NCBI RefSeq assembly: GCF_008364625.2
Contig: NZ_CP126604.1
Location: 2,666,001-2,730,000 of the forward strand
DNA length: 64,000 nucleotides
Direction: 5' to 3'
Source of the DNA: Enterobacter dykesii
GTDB taxonomy: Bacteria > Pseudomonadota > Gammaproteobacteria > Enterobacterales > Enterobacteriaceae
Below are positions 28,220-36,510 of this stretch, one piece after another. Made by a program: the position numbers and the translations under genes. Below the pieces are notes generated by a model. That model had not been told where the DNA came from, searched no databases, and saw nothing but the letters and a program-made list of their open reading frames with translations. Numbering within the stretch: the stretch's first letter is position 1; each line of letters begins with the position of its first letter.

Positions 28220-29938
28220 TTAACGCATAACGATAAGGTGATCGGAGCCCGCCGGTAACCCGTCAGGTTTCACATTCTCCAGACGCAGCACGTTGCCCAT
28301 AATCTCGCTGAAGACAGGCGCGGAAACGGCCCCGCCGTAGTAGGCCCCATTTTGCGGATCGTTAATGACCACCACCAGAGCGAAGCGCGGATCGCTGGCA
28401 GGCGCAACGCCGGCCGTATAGGCGACGTATTTATCGACGTACTTCCCGCTGTCGTCAATTTTCTTCGCCGTACCGGTTTTCACCGCCACCCGGTAATCAC
28501 GAACGGCGGCCTTAACGCCCCCGCCGCCGGGCAGCGCAACGCTCTCCATCATGTGCTCCACCTCGTGCGCAATCTCTTCCGGCATGACGCGGTGCCCGAT
28601 AACGGGTGGATCGATACGCGTAATCGAGAGAGGTCGCTCAAGCCCGAAGCCGCCAATCGTGGCGTAGACGTGCGCCAGCTGGAGCGGCGTCACCATCAGC
28701 CCGTAGCCGAAGGCAAAGGTCGCACGATCGAGCTGGCTCCAGTATTTACGATTTGGTAACAGCCCCGCGCTCTCGCCCGTTAAGCCAAGCCCCGTATTCG
28801 TGCCAAACCCAAAGTTTCGATAGGTATCAATAAGATGCTGGACAGGCATTGCCAGTGAGAGGCGGGACACGCCGGTGTCGCTCGATTTTTGCAGGATCCC
28901 GGTCATCGTCAGTTCAGGATAATAGCCCACGTCGCGGATACGATGCCCGTCAAGGGTATACGGGTGAGTGTCAATCACGCTGTCCGGCTGGACCAGGCCC
29001 TGCTGCAGGGCCGTCATCAGCACCAGCGGCTTGACCGTCGAACCGGGTTCGAACGTATCGCTGATCGCGCGATTACGAAAATCGTTTATCGTCGCACCTT
29101 CCCGATTATTGGGGTTGAAATCCGGATAGCTCGCCATGGCGAGTATTTCCCCGGTTGGGATATTAATTAATACCGATGCCCCAGACTCGGCCTTGTTCCA
29201 GACCACGGCGTTATCGAGCGCATCTTCGGTGATGGTTTGCAGCCGCTCGTCAATACTTAAGTGGATGTTATGCGCCGGTGCAGGCGCCACTTCCGTCAGG
29301 TTTTCAACCACGCGACCGTAGCGGTCTTCCCTTACCTGCCGCACGCCCGGCTTACCGGTCAGCTGAGCGTTAAAGCTTTTTTCCACGCCTTCAATGCCCT
29401 GCCCGTCAATATTGGTGAAGCCAATCAGGTTCGCTGCCACATGGCCAGCAGGATAAAAACGGCGGGATTCATCGCGTAAATTAATGCCGGGCAGATTCAG
29501 CTTATCGATCCACTTCGCCTGTGCGGGATCGACCTGACGGGCAAGATAAATAAAACGCCCCTGCGGGTTGGCGTTGATTCGTGCCGAGAGTGTGCCCAGG
29601 GAGAGATGCAGCGCGTTTGCCAGCGCCTGCCAGCGTTCGTCAATGCCAACGCCCCCTTTTGCCAGCACCGTTTTAGGATCGGCCCAGACGGCCCGGACGG
29701 GCACGCTCACCGCCAGAGGGCGACCTTCGCGATCCATTATCATGCCGCGCGGCGCATCAATCGCCAACTGGCGGAGGGAGCGCATATCTTCCTGCTTCAC
29801 CAGATTGTCAGGCTTGATGATTTGCAGCCAGGCAACGCGGCCCAGCAAAAAAGCCAGACTACAAAAAATAGCTAAACAGAGCAGCACAAAACGCGCCGGC
29901 GTGAAATTTCCAGCGGTCGTTATCAATTTCTTCTTCAC
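28220..29938 (-). CDS. FtsI-type penicillin-binding protein (PBP3SAL-like)
   Basis: 572 aa class B PBP, a paralog of the divisome transpeptidase FtsI (PBP3). Single N-terminal helix (FVLLCLAIFCSLAFLLGRVAWLQ, broken here by FtsI numbering near residues 20–42), pedestal domain, then the transpeptidase with SxxK (FEPGSTVKP, near 300), SxN-type SSD (QKSSDTGVS) and KTG (AVKTGTAKK). FtsI has SSN where this has SSD. K-12 lacks the gene, but Salmonella carries PBP3SAL at this rlmA–cspC locus, where it acts in division at acidic pH. Start chosen at the GTG at 29938 (MKKKLITTAG) after GGGG; an in-frame TTG at 29962 is weaker. The true dcw-cluster ftsI is outside the window. Confidence 0.9.
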   Translation of the reverse strand: MKKKLITTAGNFTPARFVLLCLAIFCSLAFLLGRVAWLQIIKPDNLVKQEDMRSLRQLAIDAPRGMIMDREGRPLAVSVPVRAVWADPKTVLAKGGVGIDERWQALANALHLSLGTLSARINANPQGRFIYLARQVDPAQAKWIDKLNLPGINLRDESRRFYPAGHVAANLIGFTNIDGQGIEGVEKSFNAQLTGKPGVRQVREDRYGRVVENLTEVAPAPAHNIHLSIDERLQTITEDALDNAVVWNKAESGASVLINIPTGEILAMASYPDFNPNNREGATINDFRNRAISDTFEPGSTVKPLVLMTALQQGLVQPDSVIDTHPYTLDGHRIRDVGYYPELTMTGILQKSSDTGVSRLSLAMPVQHLIDTYRNFGFGTNTGLGLTGESAGLLPNRKYWSQLDRATFAFGYGLMVTPLQLAHVYATIGGFGLERPLSITRIDPPVIGHRVMPEEIAHEVEHMMESVALPGGGGVKAAVRDYRVAVKTGTAKKIDDSGKYVDKYVAYTAGVAPASDPRFALVVVINDPQNGAYYGGAVSAPVFSEIMGNVLRLENVKPDGLPAGSDHLIVMR

Positions 29939-30083
29939 CTGAACCCCAGGACTGTTAAACAACGCCCTGATTTAACGGGAAAATATGGGTTAAAGGTGGC
30001 AAAACAGTGCTACTAACCTCGCAGCTTTGCAACAAGTTACTAACAAGACCGCCAATGGTAATATTTTGAAAGATAAAGGACAT

Positions 30084-30112
30084 AAAAAAGCCCCGCGTTA
30101 TGCGAGGCTTTA
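30084..30112 (-). terminator. cspC terminator
   Basis: On the minus strand AAAGCCTCGC / GCGGGGCTTT with a small loop and a run of six U, 45 bases after the cspC stop. Confidence 0.9.
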
Positions 30113-30157
30113 TGTCTGAGATTGAAGTGCCAGGCGCTTCAGTCAGCAGCGGTTCGA

Positions 30158-30367
30158 TCAGATAGCAGTTACGTTAACTGCAGCTGGGCCTTTCTGGCCG
30201 TCCTGAATTTCGAACTCAACGTTCTGGCCTTCAGCCAGAGTTTTGAAGCCGTTACCCTGGATTGCAGAGAAGTGTACGAACACGTCTTTGCTGCCGTCAG
30301 CAGGAGTAATGAAACCAAAACCTTTAGACTCGTTGAACCACTTAACTTGACCTTTAATCTTTGCCAT
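30158..30367 (-). CDS. cspC: Cold shock-like protein CspC
   Basis: 69 aa; the translation appears identical to E. coli CspC. Single cold-shock domain with RNP1 KGFGFI and RNP2 VFVHF; binds single-stranded RNA, acts as an antiterminator and stabilises rpoS and other mRNAs. Expressed at 37 °C rather than cold-induced. Lies 26 bp downstream of yobF, with AAGGAA before its ATG, so the two are one operon. Confidence 0.98.
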
Positions 30368-30393
30368 TTTGCAAAATTCCTTAGAGTGTTTTC

Positions 30394-30525
30394 TTAGCCC
30401 GCAGGCATTAACTGAGATAAAACTGAGACATTACTGCATGAGGCACTAATATAAGGTTCGGCAGAGAAGCGGTATTCAACGACAACGTGTTTACTCAGGA
30501 CTTCTTTACTGAAAATGCCACACAT
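30394..30525 (-). CDS. yobF: Small stress protein YobF (variant C-terminus)
   Basis: 43 codons starting [20 protein letters not shown], clearly YobF (DUF2527), first gene of the yobF–cspC operon. As I recall, E. coli YobF has 47 residues ending in LCLRAKKTI; here the frame after VSVLS reads QLMPAG and stops, which looks like a one-base length difference. In E. coli the protein accumulates under heat and other stress. The ATG at 30525 has a GAGG about 12 bases upstream. Confidence 0.85.
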
Positions 30526-31050
30526 AAACAGAACTGTACCTCGTTTGACCCAAAACGTGTTATCACACACTATGTTTAATATGGCAAGCCATTTTTAAAC
30601 ATGTCTCGATCCGCCGCACAAATTCGAACAGTGCCTGTCAGGTTTTGCACAATTATGCGCATCACTTACAGACAGCTCTGCTGCGTAACAAAGACCCAGC
30701 GTTGCTTTCACAAGCGCTGTAATCTAAGACTTTTTTAACATAGCTCAATCATTACGAAGCGTCCAGCAACCGGGAAAAGAAATCTTACGTCCTGATTGAG
30801 TTAGAACAATTTGTGAAAACTTATGCTTAAATCATTGTAACGCGACCAAATTGTTTCAGAGAAAAAACACTGTTAATAACCCGCCCTGAACTGTATTAAA
30901 ATGCACCAACTAATAAACAGTGTTATGCACCAAAATAATGAAATTTTTATGACTCTGCATCAAAAGAAGGCAAGCAAAACGTTTCGATTAAAATAAAACA
31001 TTCCTTCACGGGTTTACAAACAGAATATATGCACTACTTTATCGCTTCGT
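30526..31050. other. AT-rich intergenic region upstream of yobF
   Basis: 525 bp without a supportable gene on either strand. It should contain the yobF–cspC promoter and its long leader, plus the 3' end of the metallohydrolase transcript. The only structure I see is a 9-bp perfect inverted repeat, AACACTGTT (30866–30874) and AACAGTGTT (30916–30924), with a repeated ATGCACCAA nearby. No clear terminator follows the hydrolase gene. Confidence 0.6.
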
Positions 31051-32040
31051 TTATAAGGATAAATATTCACCAATTTTCAGTATCCTGAAAGAATGATTAA
31101 CTGGTGCTAAATTATCTAGCGCTTCAGTTAACTCCCGCACAGGTTCATCGAGGGCTTCATCTGCCAGTTCAAACACGCCCCAGTGAATGGGAAACGCCAG
31201 AGGACAGCCCAGCTGCTGCCACAATGCCACCGCAGATTGCGGATCCATATGATGGACAGCCATGAACCATCGAGGGGCATAGGCACCAATCGGTAACGCG
31301 GCAGCATCGATATGGCCCAGGCGTTCAGGTATCAACAGCAGCTCGGGCGAATACCCCGTATCTCCGCTGAACCAGAAACGATGATGTCGACCTTCCATAA
31401 CCCAGCCACACCATAATGAGCGATTGCGGTTCCATGGCGTGCGCATACTCCAGTGCTGTGCCGGTACGGCAGTCAGCGTCATCCCCTGCCAGGTGAAGCT
31501 CTGCCACCAGTCGAGCTCAACCACGCGTTTTGCTCCCCGGCGGCGAAACCAGTCGGCCAGGCCCAGCGGAACAAAAACACTGACGTCGGGAAAGCGTTTG
31601 AGAATACGGCGAATGGTCGCATCATCAAGATGATCGTAATGATTATGGGAGATGACGACCGCATCAAGCTGATTGAGTTGATCGACTGACAGCGCGGGAG
31701 GCGTTTTGCGCTGGGGTCCCAGGAAAGGCAGCGGAGAAGCGCGCCGTGAAAACACCGGATCGGTAAGGATGATATTGCCGTCCAGCTGCATCATCACGCT
31801 CGCGTGTCCCAGCCACCACACCCCATCTTCATGAGGTTGCGTAAGCTCAACCGGTTGCCACCACTGTTGGATAAAGTCTTCATAACCCAGCGCGGGTGGC
31901 TTCGGTAAACCGGCTTCTTTACGCGCTTTACGCCAACGGTCAAGGTCGCCGGGTTGATGTCCGACAGGATCGGTATTACGAAAACCGTTCGGGGTGTGAT
32001 GTTTCAGGGAGGGGTCATACCAGGGATTTTTCCAGACCAC
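31051..32040 (-). CDS. MBL-fold metallohydrolase, NAPE-PLD type
   Basis: 329 aa metallo-beta-lactamase-fold protein. The zinc motif HNHYDHLD lies near residue 130, with further ligands in SGDTGYSPE and FPIHWGVFEL. The N-terminal NPWYDPSLKHHTPNGFRN block and the overall order resemble N-acyl-phosphatidylethanolamine phospholipase D-like/UlaG-like bacterial hydrolases; the substrate is unknown. Start chosen at the GTG at 32040 (MVWKNPWYD), spaced 5 bases from GGGAGG; the open frame continues upstream through yebO and is not coding there. It lies 22 bp after yebO, likely co-transcribed. K-12 has no gene here. Confidence 0.85.
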   Translation of the reverse strand: MVWKNPWYDPSLKHHTPNGFRNTDPVGHQPGDLDRWRKARKEAGLPKPPALGYEDFIQQWWQPVELTQPHEDGVWWLGHASVMMQLDGNIILTDPVFSRRASPLPFLGPQRKTPPALSVDQLNQLDAVVISHNHYDHLDDATIRRILKRFPDVSVFVPLGLADWFRRRGAKRVVELDWWQSFTWQGMTLTAVPAQHWSMRTPWNRNRSLWCGWVMEGRHHRFWFSGDTGYSPELLLIPERLGHIDAAALPIGAYAPRWFMAVHHMDPQSAVALWQQLGCPLAFPIHWGVFELADEALDEPVRELTEALDNLAPVNHSFRILKIGEYLSL

Positions 32041-32062
32041 AGCCACCTCCCGGACAAAAAGA

Positions 32063-32353
32063 TTAACGCTCAGCCACCAGGCGGATAAAGTCGTCTTCGT
32101 CTTTGTTATCTTCAGCGACCGCGTCTTTCGGCGCGTCTTTCTCTTCCGGTTCGTTAGCCTCACACAGACGGCGTAGCAGCGCATTCTGACGTTTTTGCTG
32201 ATCGAGCAGCGCTTCCAGCAGTTCAATCTGCTCGTTAGTACGGGAGCTGGCGCGGTTCACAAAAAACCAAATGACCAGGCCCACAAGCAGAACAACCAAA
32301 GAAATCATCAGGGATGCCATATTCAGCAGCCCTGAATTCAGTAACTCACCCAT
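32063..32353 (-). CDS. yebO: YebO family membrane protein
   Basis: 96 aa with one N-terminal membrane helix (MASLMISLVVLLVGLVIWFF), a basic/hydrophilic helical region (SSRTNEQIELLEALLDQQKR), and an acidic tail (EEKDAPKDAVAEDNKDEDD). Function unknown. Lies between mgrB and the metallohydrolase, all on the minus strand. Confidence 0.93.
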   Translation of the reverse strand: MGELLNSGLLNMASLMISLVVLLVGLVIWFFVNRASSRTNEQIELLEALLDQQKRQNALLRRLCEANEPEEKDAPKDAVAEDNKDEDDFIRLVAER

Positions 32354-32427
32354 TTCACCACCTCAATAAAAACGTCTATTTTACCACTGGCGCGAAGGAA
32401 GGAAATCACCTTGAGAAAAAATGCGTA

Positions 32428-32571
32428 TTACCACGGAATAAACTTATTAATTGCGCAAACGCCGCTAAAAAACTGTACATCCTGATCGCACATCACATTG
32501 ATCGTCTGCGTCCATAACACCACGCATGCTATCAGCACGATAATCAGAATTACCCAGCGTATTTTTTTCAC
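32428..32571 (-). CDS. mgrB: PhoP/PhoQ regulator MgrB
   Basis: 47 codons with a GTG start at 32571 ([20 protein letters not shown]) and end [11 protein letters not shown]. One membrane helix and a periplasmic tail with Cys28 and Cys39, which form the disulfide needed for activity in E. coli (Cys16 lies in the helix). MgrB binds PhoQ and damps its kinase activity; loss of mgrB causes colistin resistance in Klebsiella. The reading frame here is complete. GGAG precedes the start by 7 bases. Confidence 0.95.
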   Translation of the reverse strand: MKKIRWVILIIVLIACVVLWTQTINVMCDQDVQFFSGVCAINKFIPW

Positions 32572-32620
32572 TCCAGACTCCGTCTAAAAACCTGATGTAA
32601 CAAGGTTATCATGCTTATCT

Positions 32621-32637
32621 TAAACAGGGACTAACTG
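32621..32637 (-). promoter_or_regulatory. Candidate PhoP box of mgrB
   Basis: Minus strand CAGTTA-GTCCC-TGTTTA: the second half is a perfect PhoP half-site, the first is weak (3 of 6). A GATAAC-like -10 lies about 11 bases beyond, the distance used in PhoP class promoters. mgrB is PhoP-activated in E. coli. Confidence 0.4.
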
Positions 32638-32732
32638 TACCGCCATCGCGCTTTTTTCAGAATCCTGCACTTGTTTCATGGTGTAAACCGTTTACGCTAG
32701 CATTATGATAACAACGACAAAAGAGGTTAATG

Positions 32733-32972
32733 ATGCGCTTCATCATTCGAACAATTATTGCTCTGGCCATCGTCTGGATTGGCCTTCTGCTCACGGGTTA
32801 CGGTGTGCTAGTGGGAAGCACCGAAAACGCAGCCGGGTTAGGGATTCAGTGTAAATATTTAACGGCACAGGGCGTCAGCACTGCGCAATATCTGCATACT
32901 GACAGCGGGATCGTTGGCTTGACCAACTGTCCGGTCCTGCGTAAGACATCCGTCGTGATTGATAATGGCTAA
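32733..32972 (+). CDS. yobH: YobH family protein
   Basis: 79 aa with an N-terminal hydrophobic segment (IIRTIIALAIVWIGLLLTGYG) that is either a signal anchor or signal peptide, and an exported domain with two conserved Cys (IQCKYLTAQG and LTNCPVL). Function unknown. Start is the second of two tandem ATGs (32733), placed well after AGAGG. Divergent from mgrB, convergent with kdgR. Confidence 0.93.
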   Translation: MRFIIRTIIALAIVWIGLLLTGYGVLVGSTENAAGLGIQCKYLTAQGVSTAQYLHTDSGIVGLTNCPVLRKTSVVIDNG

Positions 32973-32995
32973 TCGGCCGGTGATATGGCTGATAT

Positions 32996-33027
32996 AAAAA
33001 ACGCCGCAAGAGATGCGGCGTTTTTTT
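32996..33027. terminator. Bidirectional terminator, yobH / kdgR
   Basis: AAAAAACGCCGC / GCGGCGTTTTTTT with a 7-base loop; A and T runs on both sides. Confidence 0.93.
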
Positions 33028-33040
33028 ATGCGAGCAGAGA

Positions 33041-33832
33041 TTAAAACGGGTAGTCGTGATAGCCCATTTGTTCAGAAATCTTTCGTGCGGCAGTGTGCAG
33101 AATAGCCACATATTCATGCAGGCGCTCTTCGGAGAAGCGTAAGGTTGGGAAGGAGATACTCAAGCCTGCGATCACCACCCCAAAGCGGTCAAACACCGGA
33201 ACGCCGATGCAGCGCAGCCCCTCTTCCTGCTCTTCGTTATCTTCGCCATACCCCTGCTCGCGTACGCGATCGAGCACCGTTAACAGCGCGTCCGTGCTGG
33301 TAATGGTTCGTGAAGTACTTTGCTTGTATTCCACGCCTTCCAGGATCTGCTTCACTTCCTCACGATCGCGCCACGCCAGCAGAACCTTACCAATCGCGGT
33401 GCTGTACAGCGGGTTGCGACGACCAATGCGCGAGTACATGCGCAGATTGTACATGGAGTCGATTTTATGGATGTACACAATGCTGTCTTCATCCAGCGCA
33501 CCGAGATGGATTGTCTCTTTGGTCAAGCGAGAGATTTCACGCATCTGAATATCAGCGCTACGGATCAGGTCAACATTTTGTAGCGCACGGGCGCCCAGCT
33601 CAAACAGCTTCAGCGTCAGAGAGTATTTTTCAGATTCGCCTTCCTGGGCTACGTAGCCCAGCGACTTCATGGTTTGTAAAAAGCGATATACGGTGCTTTT
33701 AGACATCATGACGCGCTGCGACAACTCTGTAATACCTATTTCACGCTCTTCCCCCAGCGCCTGTAAGATGCCAAACACCTTCAGCACGGAAGAAACAGAA
33801 TCTGGCTGTTTATCCAAATCCGCAATAGCCAT
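33041..33832 (-). CDS. kdgR: Transcriptional repressor KdgR
   Basis: 263 aa IclR-family regulator. N-terminal winged helix (ITELSQRVMMSKSTVYRFLQ, residues about 33–52) and C-terminal ligand domain (about 90–255). Senses 2-keto-3-deoxygluconate and represses KDG/hexuronate catabolism genes, including eda in E. coli. Thus it probably controls eda located about 23 kb away in this window. Start ATG at 33832. Divergent from yebQ. Confidence 0.96.
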   Translation of the reverse strand: MAIADLDKQPDSVSSVLKVFGILQALGEEREIGITELSQRVMMSKSTVYRFLQTMKSLGYVAQEGESEKYSLTLKLFELGARALQNVDLIRSADIQMREISRLTKETIHLGALDEDSIVYIHKIDSMYNLRMYSRIGRRNPLYSTAIGKVLLAWRDREEVKQILEGVEYKQSTSRTITSTDALLTVLDRVREQGYGEDNEEQEEGLRCIGVPVFDRFGVVIAGLSISFPTLRFSEERLHEYVAILHTAARKISEQMGYHDYPF

Positions 33833-34011
33833 TTACCACCTCATAGAGAGTGTTTTATAAAAATCAGAACCGGTTTTTATTATAAGTTCCCGTCATGTCA
33901 CCTGCAATCAATCCGCGTTTACTTCGTTACAAATCTGCGACATATCGCGGCTGTAACAATGCTAAAATAGTTATCATGAGAATAATTTCACGCTGAGCTT
34001 TTTTAATCCTA

Positions 34012-35385
34012 ATGGAAAAAACCCTTTCCGATGGCCTGCCTTTACCCCAGCGGTACGGCGCTATAGCGACCATCATTATCGGTATCTCAATGGCCGTCCT
34101 TGACGGCGCAATCGCGAACGTTGCCCTGCCAACCATCGCCAGCGACCTGCATGCCTCTCCCGCCAGTTCGATATGGATCGTCAACGCCTATCAGATTGCG
34201 ATTGTGGTTTCCCTGCTCTCGTTCTCTTTCCTGGGCGATATGTTCGGTTACCGTCGGGTGTACCAGTGCGGTCTGGTGGTTTTCACCTTCACGTCGTTGT
34301 TATGCGCCCTTTCAGTTTCACTGCATACCCTGACGCTTGCCCGCATAGCGCAGGGTTTTGGCGGCGCGGCGCTCATGAGCGTAAACACGGCGTTGATCCG
34401 CTTAATTTATCCGCAGCGTCATCTGGGGCGCGGCATGGGGATAAACTCGTTTATTGTGGCCGTCTCTTCCGCCGCCGGGCCAACCATTGCGGCGGCGATC
34501 CTTTCCGTTGCGTCATGGCAATGGCTGTTCGCCATTAACGTGCCGCTGGGTATCGTCGCTATATTCTTTGCCCTGCGCTTTCTACCTGCTAACGGTCCCA
34601 AAAGCACCATGCCGCGCTTCGATGTGGCGAGTGCGGTGATGAATGCCCTGACCTTTGGCCTGCTGATTACGGCGCTGAGCGGCTTTGCGCAGGGACAGTC
34701 TCTGATGCTTACCGGCGCGGAGCTCATCGCCCTGCTGGCGATCGGCTTCTTCTTTGTTCGCCGCCAGCTCACTCTCCCCGTGCCTTTACTGCCAGTCGAT
34801 CTGCTGCGTATTCCCCTCTTTTCCCTCTCCATTTGCACGTCCGTCTGCTCGTTTTGCGCCCAGATGCTGGCCCTGGTTTCTCTGCCCTTCTTTCTGCAGA
34901 GCGTGGTCGGCCGTTCAGAAGTGGAAACCGGCCTGCTGTTAACCCCCTGGCCGCTGGCGACAATGGTGATGGCGCCGCTGGCAGGTTACTTAATTGAACG
35001 CGTCCATGCCGGTTTATTGGGAGCGTTGGGGCTGGCGGTGATGGCGACAGGCCTTTTCGCGCTTGCTCTGCTACCGTCATCGCCAACGGATCTGGACATC
35101 ATCTGGCGCATGATCCTGTGCGGCGCGGGGTTTGGCCTGTTCCAGTCCCCTAACAACCACACCATTATCACCTCCGCCCCGCGCCATCGCAGCGGAGGTG
35201 CCAGCGGCATGCTGGGGACCGCACGCCTTCTGGGACAAAGCAGCGGCGCAGCGCTGGTCGCCCTGATGTTTAACCTTGCCGGGCAAAACGGCAACCATGT
35301 TGCGCTTCTCACCGCAGGTGCCCTTGCTTCCCTCGCGGCGGTCATCAGCGGCCTGCGGGTGACCCAGCCCAGGGTTCAGGCATAA
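34012..35385 (+). CDS. yebQ: MFS transporter YebQ (EmrB/QacA-type)
   Basis: 457 aa, 14-helix major facilitator of the drug:H+ antiporter DHA2 group. Motif A-like GDMFGYRRVYQ (about 76–86) and motif C-like GPTIAAAIL (about 155) are present. Likely drug efflux; the substrate is unknown. ATG at 34012, no strong ribosome site. The 179-bp gap to divergent kdgR contains an AT-rich dyad around AACCGGTT (33869–33876) that could bind a regulator. Confidence 0.94.
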   Translation: MEKTLSDGLPLPQRYGAIATIIIGISMAVLDGAIANVALPTIASDLHASPASSIWIVNAYQIAIVVSLLSFSFLGDMFGYRRVYQCGLVVFTFTSLLCALSVSLHTLTLARIAQGFGGAALMSVNTALIRLIYPQRHLGRGMGINSFIVAVSSAAGPTIAAAILSVASWQWLFAINVPLGIVAIFFALRFLPANGPKSTMPRFDVASAVMNALTFGLLITALSGFAQGQSLMLTGAELIALLAIGFFFVRRQLTLPVPLLPVDLLRIPLFSLSICTSVCSFCAQMLALVSLPFFLQSVVGRSEVETGLLLTPWPLATMVMAPLAGYLIERVHAGLLGALGLAVMATGLFALALLPSSPTDLDIIWRMILCGAGFGLFQSPNNHTIITSAPRHRSGGASGMLGTARLLGQSSGAALVALMFNLAGQNGNHVALLTAGALASLAAVISGLRVTQPRVQA

Positions 35386-35421
35386 AAAAAGCCGGGCGGA
35401 GTATTCTCCTGCCCGGCTTAT
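35386..35421 (-). terminator. htpX terminator
   Basis: AAGCCGGGC / GCCCGGCTT stem; on the minus strand it is followed by seven U. It directly abuts the yebQ stop; the plus-strand side lacks a T-run. Confidence 0.85.
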
Positions 35422-35435
35422 TAGGGTTCTTAGCG

Positions 35436-36317
35436 TTACTTCAGGTATTCCCCACTGCGCAGCGCTTCGATACGTTTATCCAGCGGTGGGTGAGACATAA
35501 ACAGCTCGCTCAGCGATTTGGATTTACCGTTAATGCAGAAGGCCATCATGCTGTTCGCTTCCTGCGGCTCGTAGCTGGTTTTCAGACGCTGCAGGGCGGC
35601 AATCATCTTCTCACGACCAACCAGCTTCGCCGAGCCGGCATCCGCGTGGAATTCACGGTGGCGGGAGAACCACATGGTGATGATGCTGGCCAGAATACCG
35701 AATACCAGCTCCAGAACCATCGACACGGCAAAGTAAATCAGCGGGTTGCCGTTGCTCTCTTCGCCTTCGTCACGGTTGCCACCCATAAAACCTGCCGCGA
35801 TCTGCGCCAGAATACGGGAGATGAAGATCACGAAGGTGTTCACCACGCCCTGAATCAGGGTCATGGTCACCATGTCACCGTTTGCGATATGGCTGATTTC
35901 GTGGGCAATAACCGCTTCGGCCTCGTCACGGCTCATGTTTTGCAGCAAACCTGTGCTGACGGCAACCAGTGACGCATCGCGACGGGCGCCCGTGGCGAAA
36001 GCGTTGATGTCCGGTGCATGATAAATCGCTACCTGCGGCATGGCGATCCCGGCCTGGCGGGATTGCTGAGCCACCGTATTCATCAGCCACTGTTCCATGT
36101 CGTTACGCGGTTGTTCAATAACCTCACCACCCACCGATTTCAGTGCCATCCACTTCGACATCAGCAGGGAGATGAACGAGCCACCAAAACCAAACAGCAG
36201 CGCCATAATCAACAGACCCTGAACGCTGCTCGACTGAATTCCTGTCAGGCTTAGCACGAGCCCGAAAACCACCATAACCGCCAGGTTGGTGAGCAGGAAG
36301 AGCGCGATTCGCATCAT
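35436..36317 (-). CDS. htpX: Membrane metalloprotease HtpX
   Basis: 293 aa M48-family zinc protease of the inner membrane. HEISH (HExxH) lies near residue 140 with a third ligand in [10 protein letters not shown]; four hydrophobic segments. It degrades damaged membrane proteins together with FtsH; E. coli htpX is a Cpx-regulated gene. ATG at 36317. Well separated from prc by a terminator. Confidence 0.97.
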   Translation of the reverse strand: MMRIALFLLTNLAVMVVFGLVLSLTGIQSSSVQGLLIMALLFGFGGSFISLLMSKWMALKSVGGEVIEQPRNDMEQWLMNTVAQQSRQAGIAMPQVAIYHAPDINAFATGARRDASLVAVSTGLLQNMSRDEAEAVIAHEISHIANGDMVTMTLIQGVVNTFVIFISRILAQIAAGFMGGNRDEGEESNGNPLIYFAVSMVLELVFGILASIITMWFSRHREFHADAGSAKLVGREKMIAALQRLKTSYEPQEANSMMAFCINGKSKSLSELFMSHPPLDKRIEALRSGEYLK

Positions 36318-36473
36318 AATTTTCTTTTTACCTCAGTTTAACAAAACGCACTATGCGATTACCCACATCGTATGGGTATTGCGGCTATTTTCAAGCATCC
36401 GGCGGGCGTAAGTCACCAGAAAGACACAACTTTACACAATTGGAAATCTGGCTGACGGAAGGATGCAGAACAA

Positions 36474-36504
36474 AAAGAAACAGGCACAATTTCTTGTGCC
36501 TGTT
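36474..36504 (-). terminator. prc terminator
   Basis: Perfect 10-bp stem ACAGGCACAA / TTGTGCCTGT, 4-base loop, then TTTCTTTTTG on the minus strand, 7 bases after the prc stop. Confidence 0.88.
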
Positions 36505-36510
36505 GGGAGG

